Positions 12,249 through 22,727 of a stretch of DNA of 64,000 nt are shown here, piece by piece. The position numbers were made by a program, and so were the translations under genes. How positions within the stretch are numbered: position 1 is the first letter of the stretch; each line of letters begins with the position of its first letter. Source of the DNA: Beta vulgaris subsp. vulgaris (Eukaryota > Streptophyta > Magnoliopsida > Caryophyllales > Amaranthaceae). The notes beneath the pieces are model-generated. The model had not been told where the DNA came from, ran no database searches, and was given only the letters and a program-made list of their open reading frames with translations. The DNA lies in NCBI RefSeq assembly GCF_026745355.1, contig NC_079210.1, forward strand, positions 34,448,442 through 34,512,441. Reading direction: 5' to 3'.

Positions 12249-12386
12249 CTATGTAGCATGGATACTTCTTCTAGGTCATGTATTCGTACCGTATCCGTAC
12301 CCATTCCTAAAATTTCAAAATCTTACCGTTTTATGTCCCCGTACCCGAATCCGCACCCTTATCGTATCCGTCTATGTGCAACTTAG
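12249..12386. mobile_element. 138-bp hAT-like MITE with 8-bp target duplication
   Basis: The element is flanked by identical GTTATCAT at 12241-12248 and 12387-12394. Its ends CTATGTAGCA and (reverse complement of the right end) CTAAGTTGCA match at 8 of 10 positions. The paralogous block downstream of the second kinase copy (near 18030) has the empty site: AGATAGTGAGCATTGAGCC without the insert. An 8-bp duplication points to the hAT superfamily. The interior contains CCGTATCCGTACCC-type words and no coding capacity. Confidence 0.75.
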
Positions 12387-12394
12387 GTTATCAT

Positions 12395-13385
12395 TGAGCC
12401 ATTGAGTTTCAATGCAAATTTCTTTAATTGTCTGTATGATAAATATATATACTTAGGCAAGTACAAGATGAGTCTACATGTGTCTGAATACAGAGTCCAT
12501 GGTAGAAAGGAAAACTTTTTCTAGGAAATATGGTGTCCTACATTTCTAAATGTGGTTTGAAAGGGATAGATAATATATTTTGCCAAGGGGTGGAAAATTC
12601 TCTTAAGGATGGAAAACATCCATTTTTAAGAGAAGTAATAATACATTTTCCCCCTTATACCTTACCTTTTTCTTTCTCTCTTCCCATCCATCTCCTCTTC
12701 ATTTCCGTTTTTTCCCCTCTAACTTTTCTTGCCGAAACCAAACAAAGACAACTAATCTAGATTTTTTTTTTTTGCCTTGGAAAATCAGTTTTTGTTGAAA
12801 ATATTTTCCTTCTAACCAAACAAAGCTGTAATGATGGTAAGTTAATGCCCATATCATGGTATTGCACTATTGATGCAATGAAAAAAGGAGAAGCAAAAAA
12901 ACACACCTGAATGTGGTATAGGAACTTTGTTCATCTCTAACATTTTATCATACTCATAGCCCCTATTGTGACGGAAGGTAAAAAAAACTCTCATGTCCCT
13001 GATAAGAAGTAAATGCAGACAATAGAACATAGAGATGATCTTTCTAGGAGAAAGGCTTCAAACTGATGATGAAACTGAAATTTAAGTCTTAGTACATATC
13101 AGTATATCACTCTTTAATATTTGACAACAGTTCATTTATTTGGACATCAAGATTGCAGCAATGTTTAAAATACTTTGTGGAAGTTCCACTAACATAAAAT
13201 TATCAACAAGCATTTTCGATTGTGAAAGATGATACAAATTATATACTTCTAAATTCCCTACAAGGATAGTGTAGAAATAAGGTATCCCGAGAATGAATAA
13301 ATTATCATTTCATCCTACAGTCTTTTCTGTTCAACTAGCAGAATGCTTTCCTGTAAAAGATAGAAATATACCTTATATTTCAGTG
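12395..13385. other. duplicated 3' flank of kinase copy 1
   Basis: Non-coding sequence that is collinear with 18040-19050 downstream of the second kinase copy. Shared blocks include CTACATGTGTCTGAAT, TAGGAAATATGGT, ATTGCAGCAA and a common stretch just before the stop codons. It therefore belongs to the tandemly duplicated unit. No gene is seen. Confidence 0.65.
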
Positions 13386-14637
13386 TCAATTGTTACTCTC
13401 AGGGATAGATTCTGAGGACCTTATCATGCTCTTGAGCTCGGTTGCCACATTTACCATAGTCGGCCTAGTATCTTCTTCTGTTGCTGTGCAACGGAGTGCA
13501 AGCTCTATTGATGCTCTTAGTGTCTGTTTGAGTTCTTCATTTAATGTCAGTTTATTTCCAGTGATTGCAGGGTCAATAATCTCTGTAATACACTTGTATC
13601 CAAGACCATTCTCAACCCAATCAACCAAATGACTCACCACATCACTGTCCTTTCGTGGCTTGATGGGTCTAAACACAGCATCTTTTCCTGTCAAGATCAC
13701 AAGAAAAAATACGCCAAATGCATACACATCTGCACTCTCTGCCACCATGCCAGAAAAAACGTATTCAGGTGCAGCATAACCGCAAGTCCCTACTACAATA
13801 TCTTCCACATATTTTTTACCCTCAGGAACAGAAATAGCAAGACTGAAGTCTGACAATTTAGCAGAATTATCCTCGCCTAAGTACACATTTTGAGGCTTTA
13901 AGCTCCTAAGAATTATAGGCCGGTGAAAAGCGGTGTGCAGATAGGCCATAGCATGAGAGATCTCCCATGCAATTCTTATTCTCTCCCTCCAATCAAGTGG
14001 TGAATTATCTTCATTCTTATTTCTGAATACTAGGTCATTGACATTAACATTTTCTACCCACTCAAAAACAAGGACTGTATATTTGGTCTCCAGACAACAT
14101 CCGAGAAGCTTGTGCACATTCTTATGAGTGCTCATTTGTGCAGCAACCATAATTTCACGAAAAGTTCCAGATGTAAGATTAGGATCACATTTTTCAGATT
14201 GCTCCTTTACCAACACAGATCTTTCATCCCAGAAACCTTTATACCACTTAACATCTGATTCCTTAAAGGACATAGTGTGTAGTTCCAAATTCATAGTGTT
14301 GAGCTCATCTACTGAGAAGTGGCGAATGGGGTTCGTCTTACCATGAAACAACGATATGCTTTCCTCTAATGCCAATGCTCCATTCTCTATAAAGTTTTCT
14401 ATGCTGCCTTTGAAAATCATGTACTTGCCACTTCGCTGCATAAACCAACAAGATTGAACAATTAACTCAATGTAATGCAAGTTTAGACCCTGACAACAAC
14501 TGTAAGCTAGACGCTTGTGTATTTCATACCATCCTATCTTCCTCTAGTTTCGGGATACTGCATGTCTTCCATATGTTTCTAAATGAACCAAATGCCTCAT
14601 GAAATATGCTCTTTTTCTTTGCCAAGTTAATCGACAT
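13386..14637 (-). CDS. ZED1-related receptor-like cytoplasmic pseudokinase, copy 1
   Basis: Two coding exons on the - strand: 14637-14530 (ATG 14637-14635, donor GTATGA) and 14435-13386 (acceptor TGCAG, stop 13388-13386), in frame, about 385 residues. There is no signal peptide or membrane segment, as in RLCKs. The N-terminal pattern (GKYMIFKGSIENFIENGA, then TNPIRHFSVDEL) matches the RLCK-XII/ZRK group that partners the NLR ZAR1. The kinase fold is complete: the beta-3 Lys is in SVLVKE, APE is in AAPEYVF, and a C-lobe TRPTM follows. The HRD motif reads LRS (IILRSLKPQNV), losing the catalytic Asp, and DFG reads DFS. No glycine-rich loop is evident. It is thus predicted to be catalytically dead and to act as an adaptor or decoy in immune recognition. 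The family assignment is from remembered motifs; other RLCK or wall-associated kinase-like groups are possible. Confidence 0.8.
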
Positions 14638-14935
14638 ATTGGATTCCCTTTGCAGCTTTGCTTGCATGAGAGAATATTACATGAAGCTTGCACACTGTTT
14701 TACACTAGCTTGACTTGATCAGTAACAAAAGAAATTAATGACGAATCTTGATAATCATCCTTCTCTAAATACCATATCAGTAAAAACCTATATTGACTTT
14801 ATCTATGAACAACATGAAGGATGATACATCCATTTCACAGATTACATATTCTAAGACAGTTTGACCAAAAATATTTCATTAGACCAATTATTAGCTATAC
14901 AAAAAACACTAAAGTTGGGTAAGATACTTATCAGA

Positions 14936-15085
14936 AAATTGACTATATCATACGAAAACTGACCATATCATAAAATTGACTATATCATACAAAACAGACT
15001 ATATAAAAAGTGGTTATATCATACACAAACTGACTATATCAAACGAAAACTTCTTATATCAAATGAAAACGGACTATATCACATA
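14936..15085. repeat. degenerate minisatellite, unit about 20 bp
   Basis: Seven to eight imperfect tandem copies of ACTATATCATACGAAAACTG-like units (variants: GACCATATCATA, GGTTATATCATACAC, CTTATATCAAATGAAAACG). It lies upstream of the coding start of kinase copy 1, probably within an intron of its 5' leader. Confidence 0.75.
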
Positions 15086-15476
15086 GTTTTCAGTACACAA
15101 TAGATTATTGTGACCCTGGTCCATTCAAGTTTATTTGCCTTATAGATTGTGAATTCATCCCCACAGTTCAAGATAATTCAGTTTTAATTTTGTTTTATAT
15201 ATAAAACAAGAGAAGATAGAGAATAATTTTCTCACCCAATTGGAATTTGAAAGGGCTTGTAAGGAAAACATGTAATAGTAATTGGTAACCATGGTAGGAT
15301 TACTTGTTTCATGAAACCATCAATGGTTAACTTGAGATATTTCATAATATAAAACAACAATAATAACAACAGAATTATCTAGAAGATCTCCTTAACTAGT
15401 TAGTACATTGAATGATAATGAAAAAAATGGTTGTACTAATAATATGGAGTAGTAATCAAAATAAAGAACTAACCTT

Positions 15477-15540
15477 GAAGAAATTCCAATCAGCAACTTT
15501 TGCGAGTTGCGTTCTGTAAGTTTCAGAGAGTTTAAAGCTT
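15477..15540 (-). promoter_or_regulatory. putative 5' leader exon of kinase copy 1
   Basis: On the - strand, AGTTGCTGATTGGAATTTCTT is followed by CAAG and a GTTAGT donor at about 15477-15472. A matching block with a GTTAGT donor occurs upstream of the second copy (20779-20840). Conservation of this short segment between two otherwise diverged upstream regions suggests a non-coding first exon with a leader intron. The outer border is a guess. Confidence 0.35.
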
Positions 15541-16139
15541 TACATTAATCTCTACATTTTACTACTATTTACTAAAAGAGACCAGCCATATCACATATAT
15601 CAGCTACTAAAAGAAAAAGGTCAAGATTCTGAATACAGCTATATTTGACTTACCAATTTCTTTCACTGTTTTGACTTTTGAGTTTTGAGTATGAACGAAG
15701 ATAATAGATATGGAAGGCAGGAATTAGCTCACGCGTCCGAGATATTGTCTTGTGGTATCTTAAAAAATGAACTCACAAAGTTTTCACCGATTTATTTGAC
15801 TCCTTAAGTAGATTTTGTTTTTTTTTTTTTTTTTTCTGAAATTTCGCTACGTAATTCTTAAGGTTTGACGTAATTCTCAAATTACTCTTCATATTTGGGG
15901 AATTCTTTCAATTTTCTCTCTCTTGTTCCCATCTTAATATTCCTAAATTCTAAAAATCTCATCTGCTGAATAATGAAAAAAATTGGGCGGCTAATATCAA
16001 CGATGAAACTTGCTGGAGTATTACTATTATTGACGCAATCCTTCAGGTTATTAGTTAGATTTTATCTTTCTAACTTTATTTGTGTTTTTTCTTGTTCAAT
16101 TATGTTTAAGGTAATTAATTGTTCCTTCCAATTATGAAC

Positions 16140-18018
16140 ATATGAAGGTTGTCATAAAAGAGCCTAACCCTTTCTCCTCTACATGTGATACTCTACCACC
16201 CTAACCTCCATTTCTTCCTCCACTTTATACCACCACTTCACCTTATGTTCCTCTCACAAGAACAGCAGGCCAACCCAAGAAAACATCTCAATTCCTCCAC
16301 CAAAACCACCTACTGACTTTGGTTCAAAGAGAAAGGAACAAGTTCCTTCGAATGATTATAAATGGGTAAATGAGGTATGTCTCCCTACTCAGCTATGATC
16401 AAGTCCTACAGTCACTTTCAATGGACTTCGGATGATAAAACTAATAAGATAATGGGTATAAAAAGTCCTTAGTGATAAATTGATCGAACAACAAAAAAAA
16501 GAAATCAACTCCTTGAAATAGCAATTGGATGGGCATCATGAGGAGGTTATGAAGAAATTAGAGGAAGTGGTAGAAGAAGTAGTAGAGGAACACAACCCCC
16601 CTCCCTTCCTAATGTATATTTTATGTTGCTCTTACAGGAATAGGAACTCTTCGTTTTTGTTTCTTTTCTTTTCTTTTCTTCCATTTTATATTTTGTACCT
16701 CTGTGGAACAAGTGCTATAAATACAATGACTTTTGCTAAAATTGTCTTCATTTGTGATTTGATTGCATAATTTCTTACTTGAAATGGCTAATATTATGTG
16801 ATTGATGTTTGAGCAAGTCTAACCTTTGTAAATCCTGACTTAACCATTTTTTTGTGCTTGTTAATGGTCTAAAGGTCTTATAACTACCAGTCTTCCCGAA
16901 ATCAACAAGAATTTGATCTTTTTGACGATAACAGAGGGGAAAAAGATACTAGGAAAAAACTAAGTTGAAAAAAAATTGAAAATATTACAAATTGAAAAAT
17001 TTAAAACCCTTAAATCTGCCTTGATAAAATTATAAAGTATTATTTTATTTATTTCTTTCATTTCCTTAAGTTATATGTTGTTTTATTTTCATTAGTTTGT
17101 AACTTTGTTGTCATCATCAAAAAAGGGGAAAATGTTGAACCTAGTTTTGATGATGACAAAGGAACAAAGATACAGACTAATTAATAATGAACTAACAACT
17201 TGTTAAGTGAATAGATTTTTGCTAGGCGTCAATGAAAAGAGCAAAGAGAACTAAGTGAAGATACTCAAGGAACTGATACTAGAGAAGCGTTGGAACAAGA
17301 GGACCAAAGCAAGGCTTTTTGTTTCTAGTTTCAATGTAAAGGAACATGTTTAACTTAGATCGTGGAGATCATGGGTGTTAAAAGGAACGTGTTCCTCTAG
17401 TTGAGGAACATCATGAGAAAATATTTTTACCACTAACACATGTTTTAATCCCACGTTCTAAATAATAACTTCTATAAATACTTATGTCTAATTAAGTTCC
17501 AATTTATGTCTGACAAGTGATTTAGTGAGTCTAACTAAATAAAGCATCAATGTCTTCATTCTGTCATAAAAATCTTGTTCTTTGCCTGCTTACTCTAATT
17601 CTACTAAGTTTATTGATCATTGTATTTTGATTTTGGGTAAAAGAATTTTGAGTGAAGTCGTGCAAGAGAGAAAGCTTTGAGTGAAGCGAGTTAAAGTGAG
17701 GAAACTTCAAGTGAAGTTGAGAAAAACAACTGTTAAGGGAATAGTTGTTCAGGAACTTGAGTTTAGGAACTCAAGGTGTGGCCCATGAGTAGAATTAGGT
17801 TGTAACAAAGTTGTTTGGCCTAATTAGTGAATGTGTTGTGTTTAAAATCCCTAGTGGTCAAGGTTGTTTCTTATTGTTGGGCCTAAAAAAATTTTCCTCG
17901 TAAAAATGTTGTGTTTCGTTAGCTTGTTTCTTTGCTTAAGTTTGATAGTTCCGCAAAAAATTACGGTTATTTCTATATATATAATTCACCCCCCTGTATT
18001 ATTCATAGTAAAATAACA
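16140..18018 (+). mobile_element. truncated Sirevirus (Copia), 3' end only, between the kinase copies
   Basis: Contains the tail of an env-position ORF (about 16525-16615, acidic VEEVVEEHNPPP, matching 43260-43330 of element B). A Sirevirus-type polypurine region follows (CATCATCAAAAAAGGGG near 17112), then an LTR at 17133-18018 that starts TGTTGAACCTAG and ends AAATAACA, like element B's LTR. The LTR is about 886 bp against 1.34 kb in B, so it has internal deletions. Gag, pol and the 5' LTR are absent. The left border is uncertain. The right end abuts the flank of the duplicated kinase unit. Confidence 0.75.
17133..18018 (+). repeat. 3' LTR of the truncated Sirevirus
   Basis: Begins TGTTGAACC and ends CATAGTAAAATAACA. 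Shares with the LTRs of element B the GAAGCGAG/CTTCAAGTGAAGTTGAG block, GTTTGGCCTAATTAGTGAA and the AATTCACCCCCC stretch before the 3' end. This is a deleted family member. Confidence 0.8.
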
Positions 18019-18039
18019 AAATTACATGGCTTAAGATAG

Positions 18040-19051
18040 TGAGCATTGAGCCATTGACTTCCAAAATCAATTGCCTCTTGTTTTGAGGTAACAATATCAC
18101 TTCAAAAATAGGCTTGAGTTTCAGTGCAAATTTTTTTGATTGTCAGTAACTCAGTATTATTATATATGAGCCTACATGTGTCTGAATCGACATCATATGG
18201 TAAAAAGGAAAATATTTTTTAGGAAATATGGTTTTTATGGTTTCCCTACATTTCTATATGTGGTTTGCAACTTGCAAGGGCTAGAAAATAGCTTTTGCTA
18301 TATTCATTTTCAATAGAGTAATATCACATTCCCTATTCCTTACCCTTTTTTTTTTCTCCTTCCATTTATATCCTCTTCATCTTCATTTATCCCTCTCTAA
18401 CTTCTCTTGCTGGGAATCAAACAAAGAAAAACTAATCTACAATTTTGTTTATCTTGTTTTTTCTTTCATTGAAAATGTTTTCCTTCCAACAAAACAAAGT
18501 TTAAGTTACTGCCCAAATCATGGTATTGATGCAATGAAATAAGGGACAGCAAAAGGCACGCCTGAATGTTGTATATGAACTTTGTTCATCTCTAACCTTT
18601 TGTCATACTCATAACTCTTCTGTGACACAAGGGAAAAGAAATGCAGAAAAGAAAACATAGAGATTATCTCACTATATTCTTCAGGCAAAGTTGAAAAGTA
18701 TTTGGTCTTACTAGGAGTTTTAATGAAACACCAAAAACTAATGATGAAACTGAAAATTAAGTCTTAGTACTAGTACATATCACTCTTTTCTATTTGATGA
18801 CATGTAATTTAATTGGACACCAAGATTGCAGCAACCTTTAGAAAGGTGAAGTTTCACTAAGCCACAAAAACTATCAACAGGCATTTTCAATTGTGAGAGA
18901 TTATACAAATCAGATACTTATAAATGCCCTATAAGGATAGTGTAGAAATAAGATATTCCGATAATGGACAAATTATCATGTCCTTCTACAAAGTCTTTTC
19001 TGTTTAGCTTGCAGAATGCTGCCTGTAAAAGATAGAAACATAGCTCATATT
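18040..19051. other. duplicated 3' flank of kinase copy 2
   Basis: Collinear with 12387-13385, without the 138-bp hAT-like insert but with an extra stretch after GAGCCATTGACTT. Non-coding. Defines the extent of the tandem duplication on the 3' side of the kinases. Confidence 0.6.
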
Positions 19052-20273
19052 TTAGCGCCCGCTGTTACTCTCAGGGATAGATTCAGACGATCTAAGTATG
19101 GTCTTGAGCTGAGTTGCCACATCCACCATAGCCGGCCTAGTATCTTTTTCTGTTGCTGTGCACCGGAGTGCAAGCTGTGTTGATGCTCTTAGTTGCTTTT
19201 TGAGTTCTTCATTTATAGTCAGTTTATTTCCAGTGATTGCAGGGTCAATAATCTCCGTGATACACTTGTCTCCAAGACCATTCTTGACCCACTCAACTAA
19301 AAGTCTCGTCTCATTGACGTCTTCTCGTTCTGGTAACAGAGCTTTTTTTCCTGTCAAGATCACAAGAAAAAACACGCCAAATATATACTACTACACTCTC
19401 TGCCACCCTGTTATTCATATAATATTCAGGGTCCACATAACCGAAAGTCCCTATTACTGTATCTTCCACATATTCTTCACCCTCAGGAACAGAAATGGCA
19501 CAACTGAAGTCCGACAGTTTAGGAGTATTATCCTTGCCCAAGTACACATTATTTGTCGTTAAAACCCTATGGATTATAGGCCGGTGAAAAGCAGTGTGCA
19601 GATAGGCCATAGCATGAGAGATCTCCCATGCAATTCTTACTCTCTCCCTCCAATCAAGTGGTGAATTATCTTGATTCTTATCTCTGATTACTAGGTCCCC
19701 GGTAGTAACATCTTCTACCCACTCAAAAACACAGAGTGGATGACTTGTCTCCATACAACATCCAAGAAGCTTGTGCACGTTCTTGTGGGTGCTCATTTGC
19801 GCCGCAACCATAATTTCTTGCCAAACATCAGAAGATGTTGAAGAACTATACTTTACCAACACAGATCTTCCATCCCAGAAACCTTTATACCACTTATCTC
19901 CTAATTCCTGATAGGACATAGAATGTAGTTCCAAATTCATAGTGTTGAGTTCATGTACTGAGAAGTAGCGGACAGGGTTTGCTCTACCATGAAACAACGA
20001 TATGCTTTTCTCTAATGCCAATGCTCCATTTTTTATAAAGTTCTTTATGTTGCCTTTGAAAATCATGTACTTGCCCCTTCCCTGCATCAACCAACAACAT
20101 TGAACAATCAACAATGCAATTTTAGACCAAAAAAAAAAAAGCATTTCTATGCTTGGCGCTTGAATATTCCATACCATTCCGTCTTCTTTTAGTTTCCTAG
20201 TACTGCTTGTCTTCCATGTGTTTCTAAGTGAAGTAGATGCCTCGTGAAAAATGCTCCTCATTTTCTTTCCCAA
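19052..20273 (-). pseudogene. ZED1-related pseudokinase, copy 2 (frameshifted)
   Basis: Same two-exon layout as copy 1: first exon ending at 20175 with donor GTATGG, second exon starting at 20081, stop at 19052-19054. The protein is collinear with copy 1 to the AESVVVY region. There a single nucleotide is missing near 19385 (TATATTTGG where copy 1 has TATGCATTTGG), which throws the C-lobe (FFLVILTGKK to the end) into another frame. HRD is HRV and DFG is DFS, so it was already a pseudokinase. The original ATG (ATGTCAACTCTC, near 20291) is now out of frame; the first in-frame ATG is at 20261. Upstream shift plus C-lobe frameshift argue for a dead gene, unless the single-base losses are assembly errors. 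Confidence 0.8.
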
Positions 20274-20778
20274 GCCAGTTGAGAGTTGACATCCTTTGCT
20301 TGCTTGAAAAAATGCTACTAATTAATAAGAAGCTTGGACAGTGTGTTACTCTATCAAAAGAAATTAACTGCAAATCCTGATTAATTCTGCTTCTGCAGTT
20401 GCTAAACAAACATTCAACGCGAGTAAAACATCGTATACTACATCCGTTTCACAATTTTGCGAGTTTTCTGAATAGATACAAGATATCTTTCTTATAGCTT
20501 CATACTAATGTAGTAGTAGTACTATGTTGGAGGTGAACTCATAATCATATATACTAGGTAACTCGATCTCATCTTTCCAATGTAGGACATGGGATGTGAA
20601 GTGTACACCCAACATTTAGATCCCACCAGTTCTAGATAATCGAAGCATGCATATGATATGGGCTTATTAACATAAATAAAGAAAATGAAAGGCATGTAAT
20701 GGCAGGATTAAAATCGACTGATAAAGAAGAAAATGGTACACTAATAAAATGGCGAAGTCACCATATAAAGAACTAACC

Positions 20779-20840
20779 TCCAAGACAATCAAGTCAGCAA
20801 CTTTTGAGAGTTTTCTTTTGTGATTTTCAAAGCGTTACAT
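20779..20840 (-). promoter_or_regulatory. putative 5' leader exon of kinase copy 2
   Basis: The - strand segment AGTTGCTGACTTGATTGTCTT ends in GGAG and a GTTAGT donor near 20778. It is the counterpart of the block at 15477-15540. It would join a leader intron running to about 20300. Inferred only from conservation between the two copies. Confidence 0.35.
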
Positions 20841-21055
20841 GATCAGTCTCTCCATTCTCCGATCCACTTCACTACGATGGTACACGGCTGAGACACAGAC
20901 ACCCCGTATGATTTATGTAAATTTAAAACTATAAACAAGTCAATTTCTTTGACTGCTTGAGTCTGAGAAAGATATTTATGTTATAACGCGTCCCAACTCC
21001 CAAATCTTGTGGTTGACAAATTTTTCAGAAATTATACCATTTTTGTTACTTACTA

Positions 21056-21798
21056 TTCCCTCCATTTTCTTTTGTTATTTCGATTTGGAATCCAGACAGT
21101 ATTCAATGCAACTCAAAAAAGGGCAAAATTCCACAATTTTAAAATAAAATTGAATTAACTAAAATTACACATTCTAGCTCTTTGACTTATTCTATGTGCA
21201 AAGCAACTAATGACACAAAAGTTTGAGGTATAAAAAAAAAAATAACTATAAACTAGTGCGAACACATTTATTGTCATTTGAGTTACACTATATTAGGCAA
21301 CCAATGATACAAAAATTTGAGTGATAAAAAAAAATGATTACTCAATACTCCCTCCGTTTCCTAAAGATCTTCCCACTTACTATTCCTACAGATACCAAGG
21401 AAAATCAAGTTGTATGGGGCATGGTGTGAGTAAAGTAGGAGAGAGAAAGGGGTTAAGATAAATAAACAAATAAAAAGGGGTTAAAGTAGGAGAGAGAAAG
21501 GGAGTAAATTGAATTAATAATGTAATGGTGGACCATATGATAGTGACATGAGAGGGTAAATAGGGAAATTTGTTTTGCCAAATAAGGAATAAAACAAAAG
21601 AGGGAAGATCTTTTGGAAACACCCTTAAACGGAAAGAGGGAAGATCTTTAGGAAACGGAGGGAGTATTATGAACACAATTATTGCAACTTAAAACTAATG
21701 GGAAATTCTACACTGTTTATGAAAAGATTCAAAATAGAAACAATATATTGAAATTTTTCAATGAAGAGTAGAGGAACAACAAAAGAAAACGAAGGGAG
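21056..21798. mobile_element. Stowaway-like MITE, outer member of a nested pair
   Basis: The left end TTCCCTCCATTTTCTTTTGT pairs with the right end ACAAAAGAAAACGAAGGGAG (reverse complement CTCCCTTCGTTTTCTTTTGT). TA flanks both sides (21054-21055 and 21799-21800). It is interrupted by the inner MITE at 21348-21664. Confidence 0.75.
21348..21664. mobile_element. Stowaway-like MITE, inner member
   Basis: Near-perfect terminal inverted repeats CTCCCTCCGTTTCCTAAAGA / TCTTTAGGAAACGGAGGGAG, flanked by TA at 21346-21347 and 21665-21666. The right end contains a near-copy of its own terminus (GGGAAGATCTTTTGGAAAC then GGGAAGATCTTTAGGAAAC). No coding capacity. Confidence 0.85.
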
Positions 21799-21802
21799 TA
21801 TA

Positions 21803-21964
21803 GGCCTGTTCTCGCCAGCTTATTTTCAGTTCAGCTCAGTTCAGCTCAGCTCAGTTCAGTTCAGTTCAGCTCAGCTCAGCTCAGTTCAGTTCAGCTCCAT
21901 TCTTTTATAACTATTTTGTTAAATATTATTATTATGTTGGTCTAATTTATTTTCCTAATTACTC

Positions 21965-22026
<62 letters not shown>

Positions 22027-22714
22027 TATTTTTATATCATTATTATTAAGTATTATTATTATTACTATTATTATTATTATTTCAATATATTATTTTATTT
22101 GTTATAGCTTTACTCATTATTATTACTATTATTATTAGGAGGCACATGGTTTAGGTCAAAAGCACAAATAAACCCACGTTTTTTAGCCCATAAACCAATG
22201 AAATCGCGTCAAAACGGTTTGTGATGTAATTTTGCGGGTTTGACCCAATTATTATTTTTATTACTAAATATTATTATATTATTAAATCTAATTATTAAAA
22301 TAGTAATATTAATTTACTTCTTAGATATTATTTTTATCATATAATCATCATCAAGTATTAATATATTAATACAAATAATATAAAATAATTATTATTAATT
22401 ATCATTATTATCATTAATTATTATTATAAATAATAATAATTTATGATTATTAATGTTATTTATTTATAAGTATCATTTAAAAATATCCAAAATACTATTA
22501 TTATTATTACTTATCATTATAATTATTATTTAATATTCATACTATTATTGTTTAAATATTATTTATATATTTATTACATTCAATTTAGTTTAACTCAATT
22601 CAATTCAATTTAATTCAATTCAATTCAGTTCAATTAGTTCAGCTCAGTTCAGTTCAGCTCAGCTCAGTTCAGTTCAGTTCAGTTCAGCTGTTTTATGTCG
22701 AAGAGAACAGACCC
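21803..22714. mobile_element. non-autonomous element with CAGTTCAGCT subterminal arrays
   Basis: Termini GGCCTGTTCTC and (reverse complement of the right end) GGGTCTGTTCTC form inverted repeats. Just inside each end lies an array of alternating CAGTT and CAGCT pentamers (21823-21897 and about 22600-22690). The core is almost pure AT with trinucleotide repeats. TA borders the element on both sides. The left end abuts the terminal TA of the outer MITE. No transposase. Confidence 0.65.
21965..22028. repeat. (ATT)n microsatellite
   Basis: About 21 uninterrupted ATT units, with shorter broken ATT runs continuing to about 22135, inside the core of the CAGTTCAGCT element. Confidence 0.9.
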
Positions 22715-22727
22715 TATGTGCTACATA

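Noticed and set aside
21823..21897. CRISPR-like array
   Set aside because: The CAGTT/CAGCT runs are contiguous pentamers without spacers, in a plant genome; an element's subterminal repeat is the better reading.
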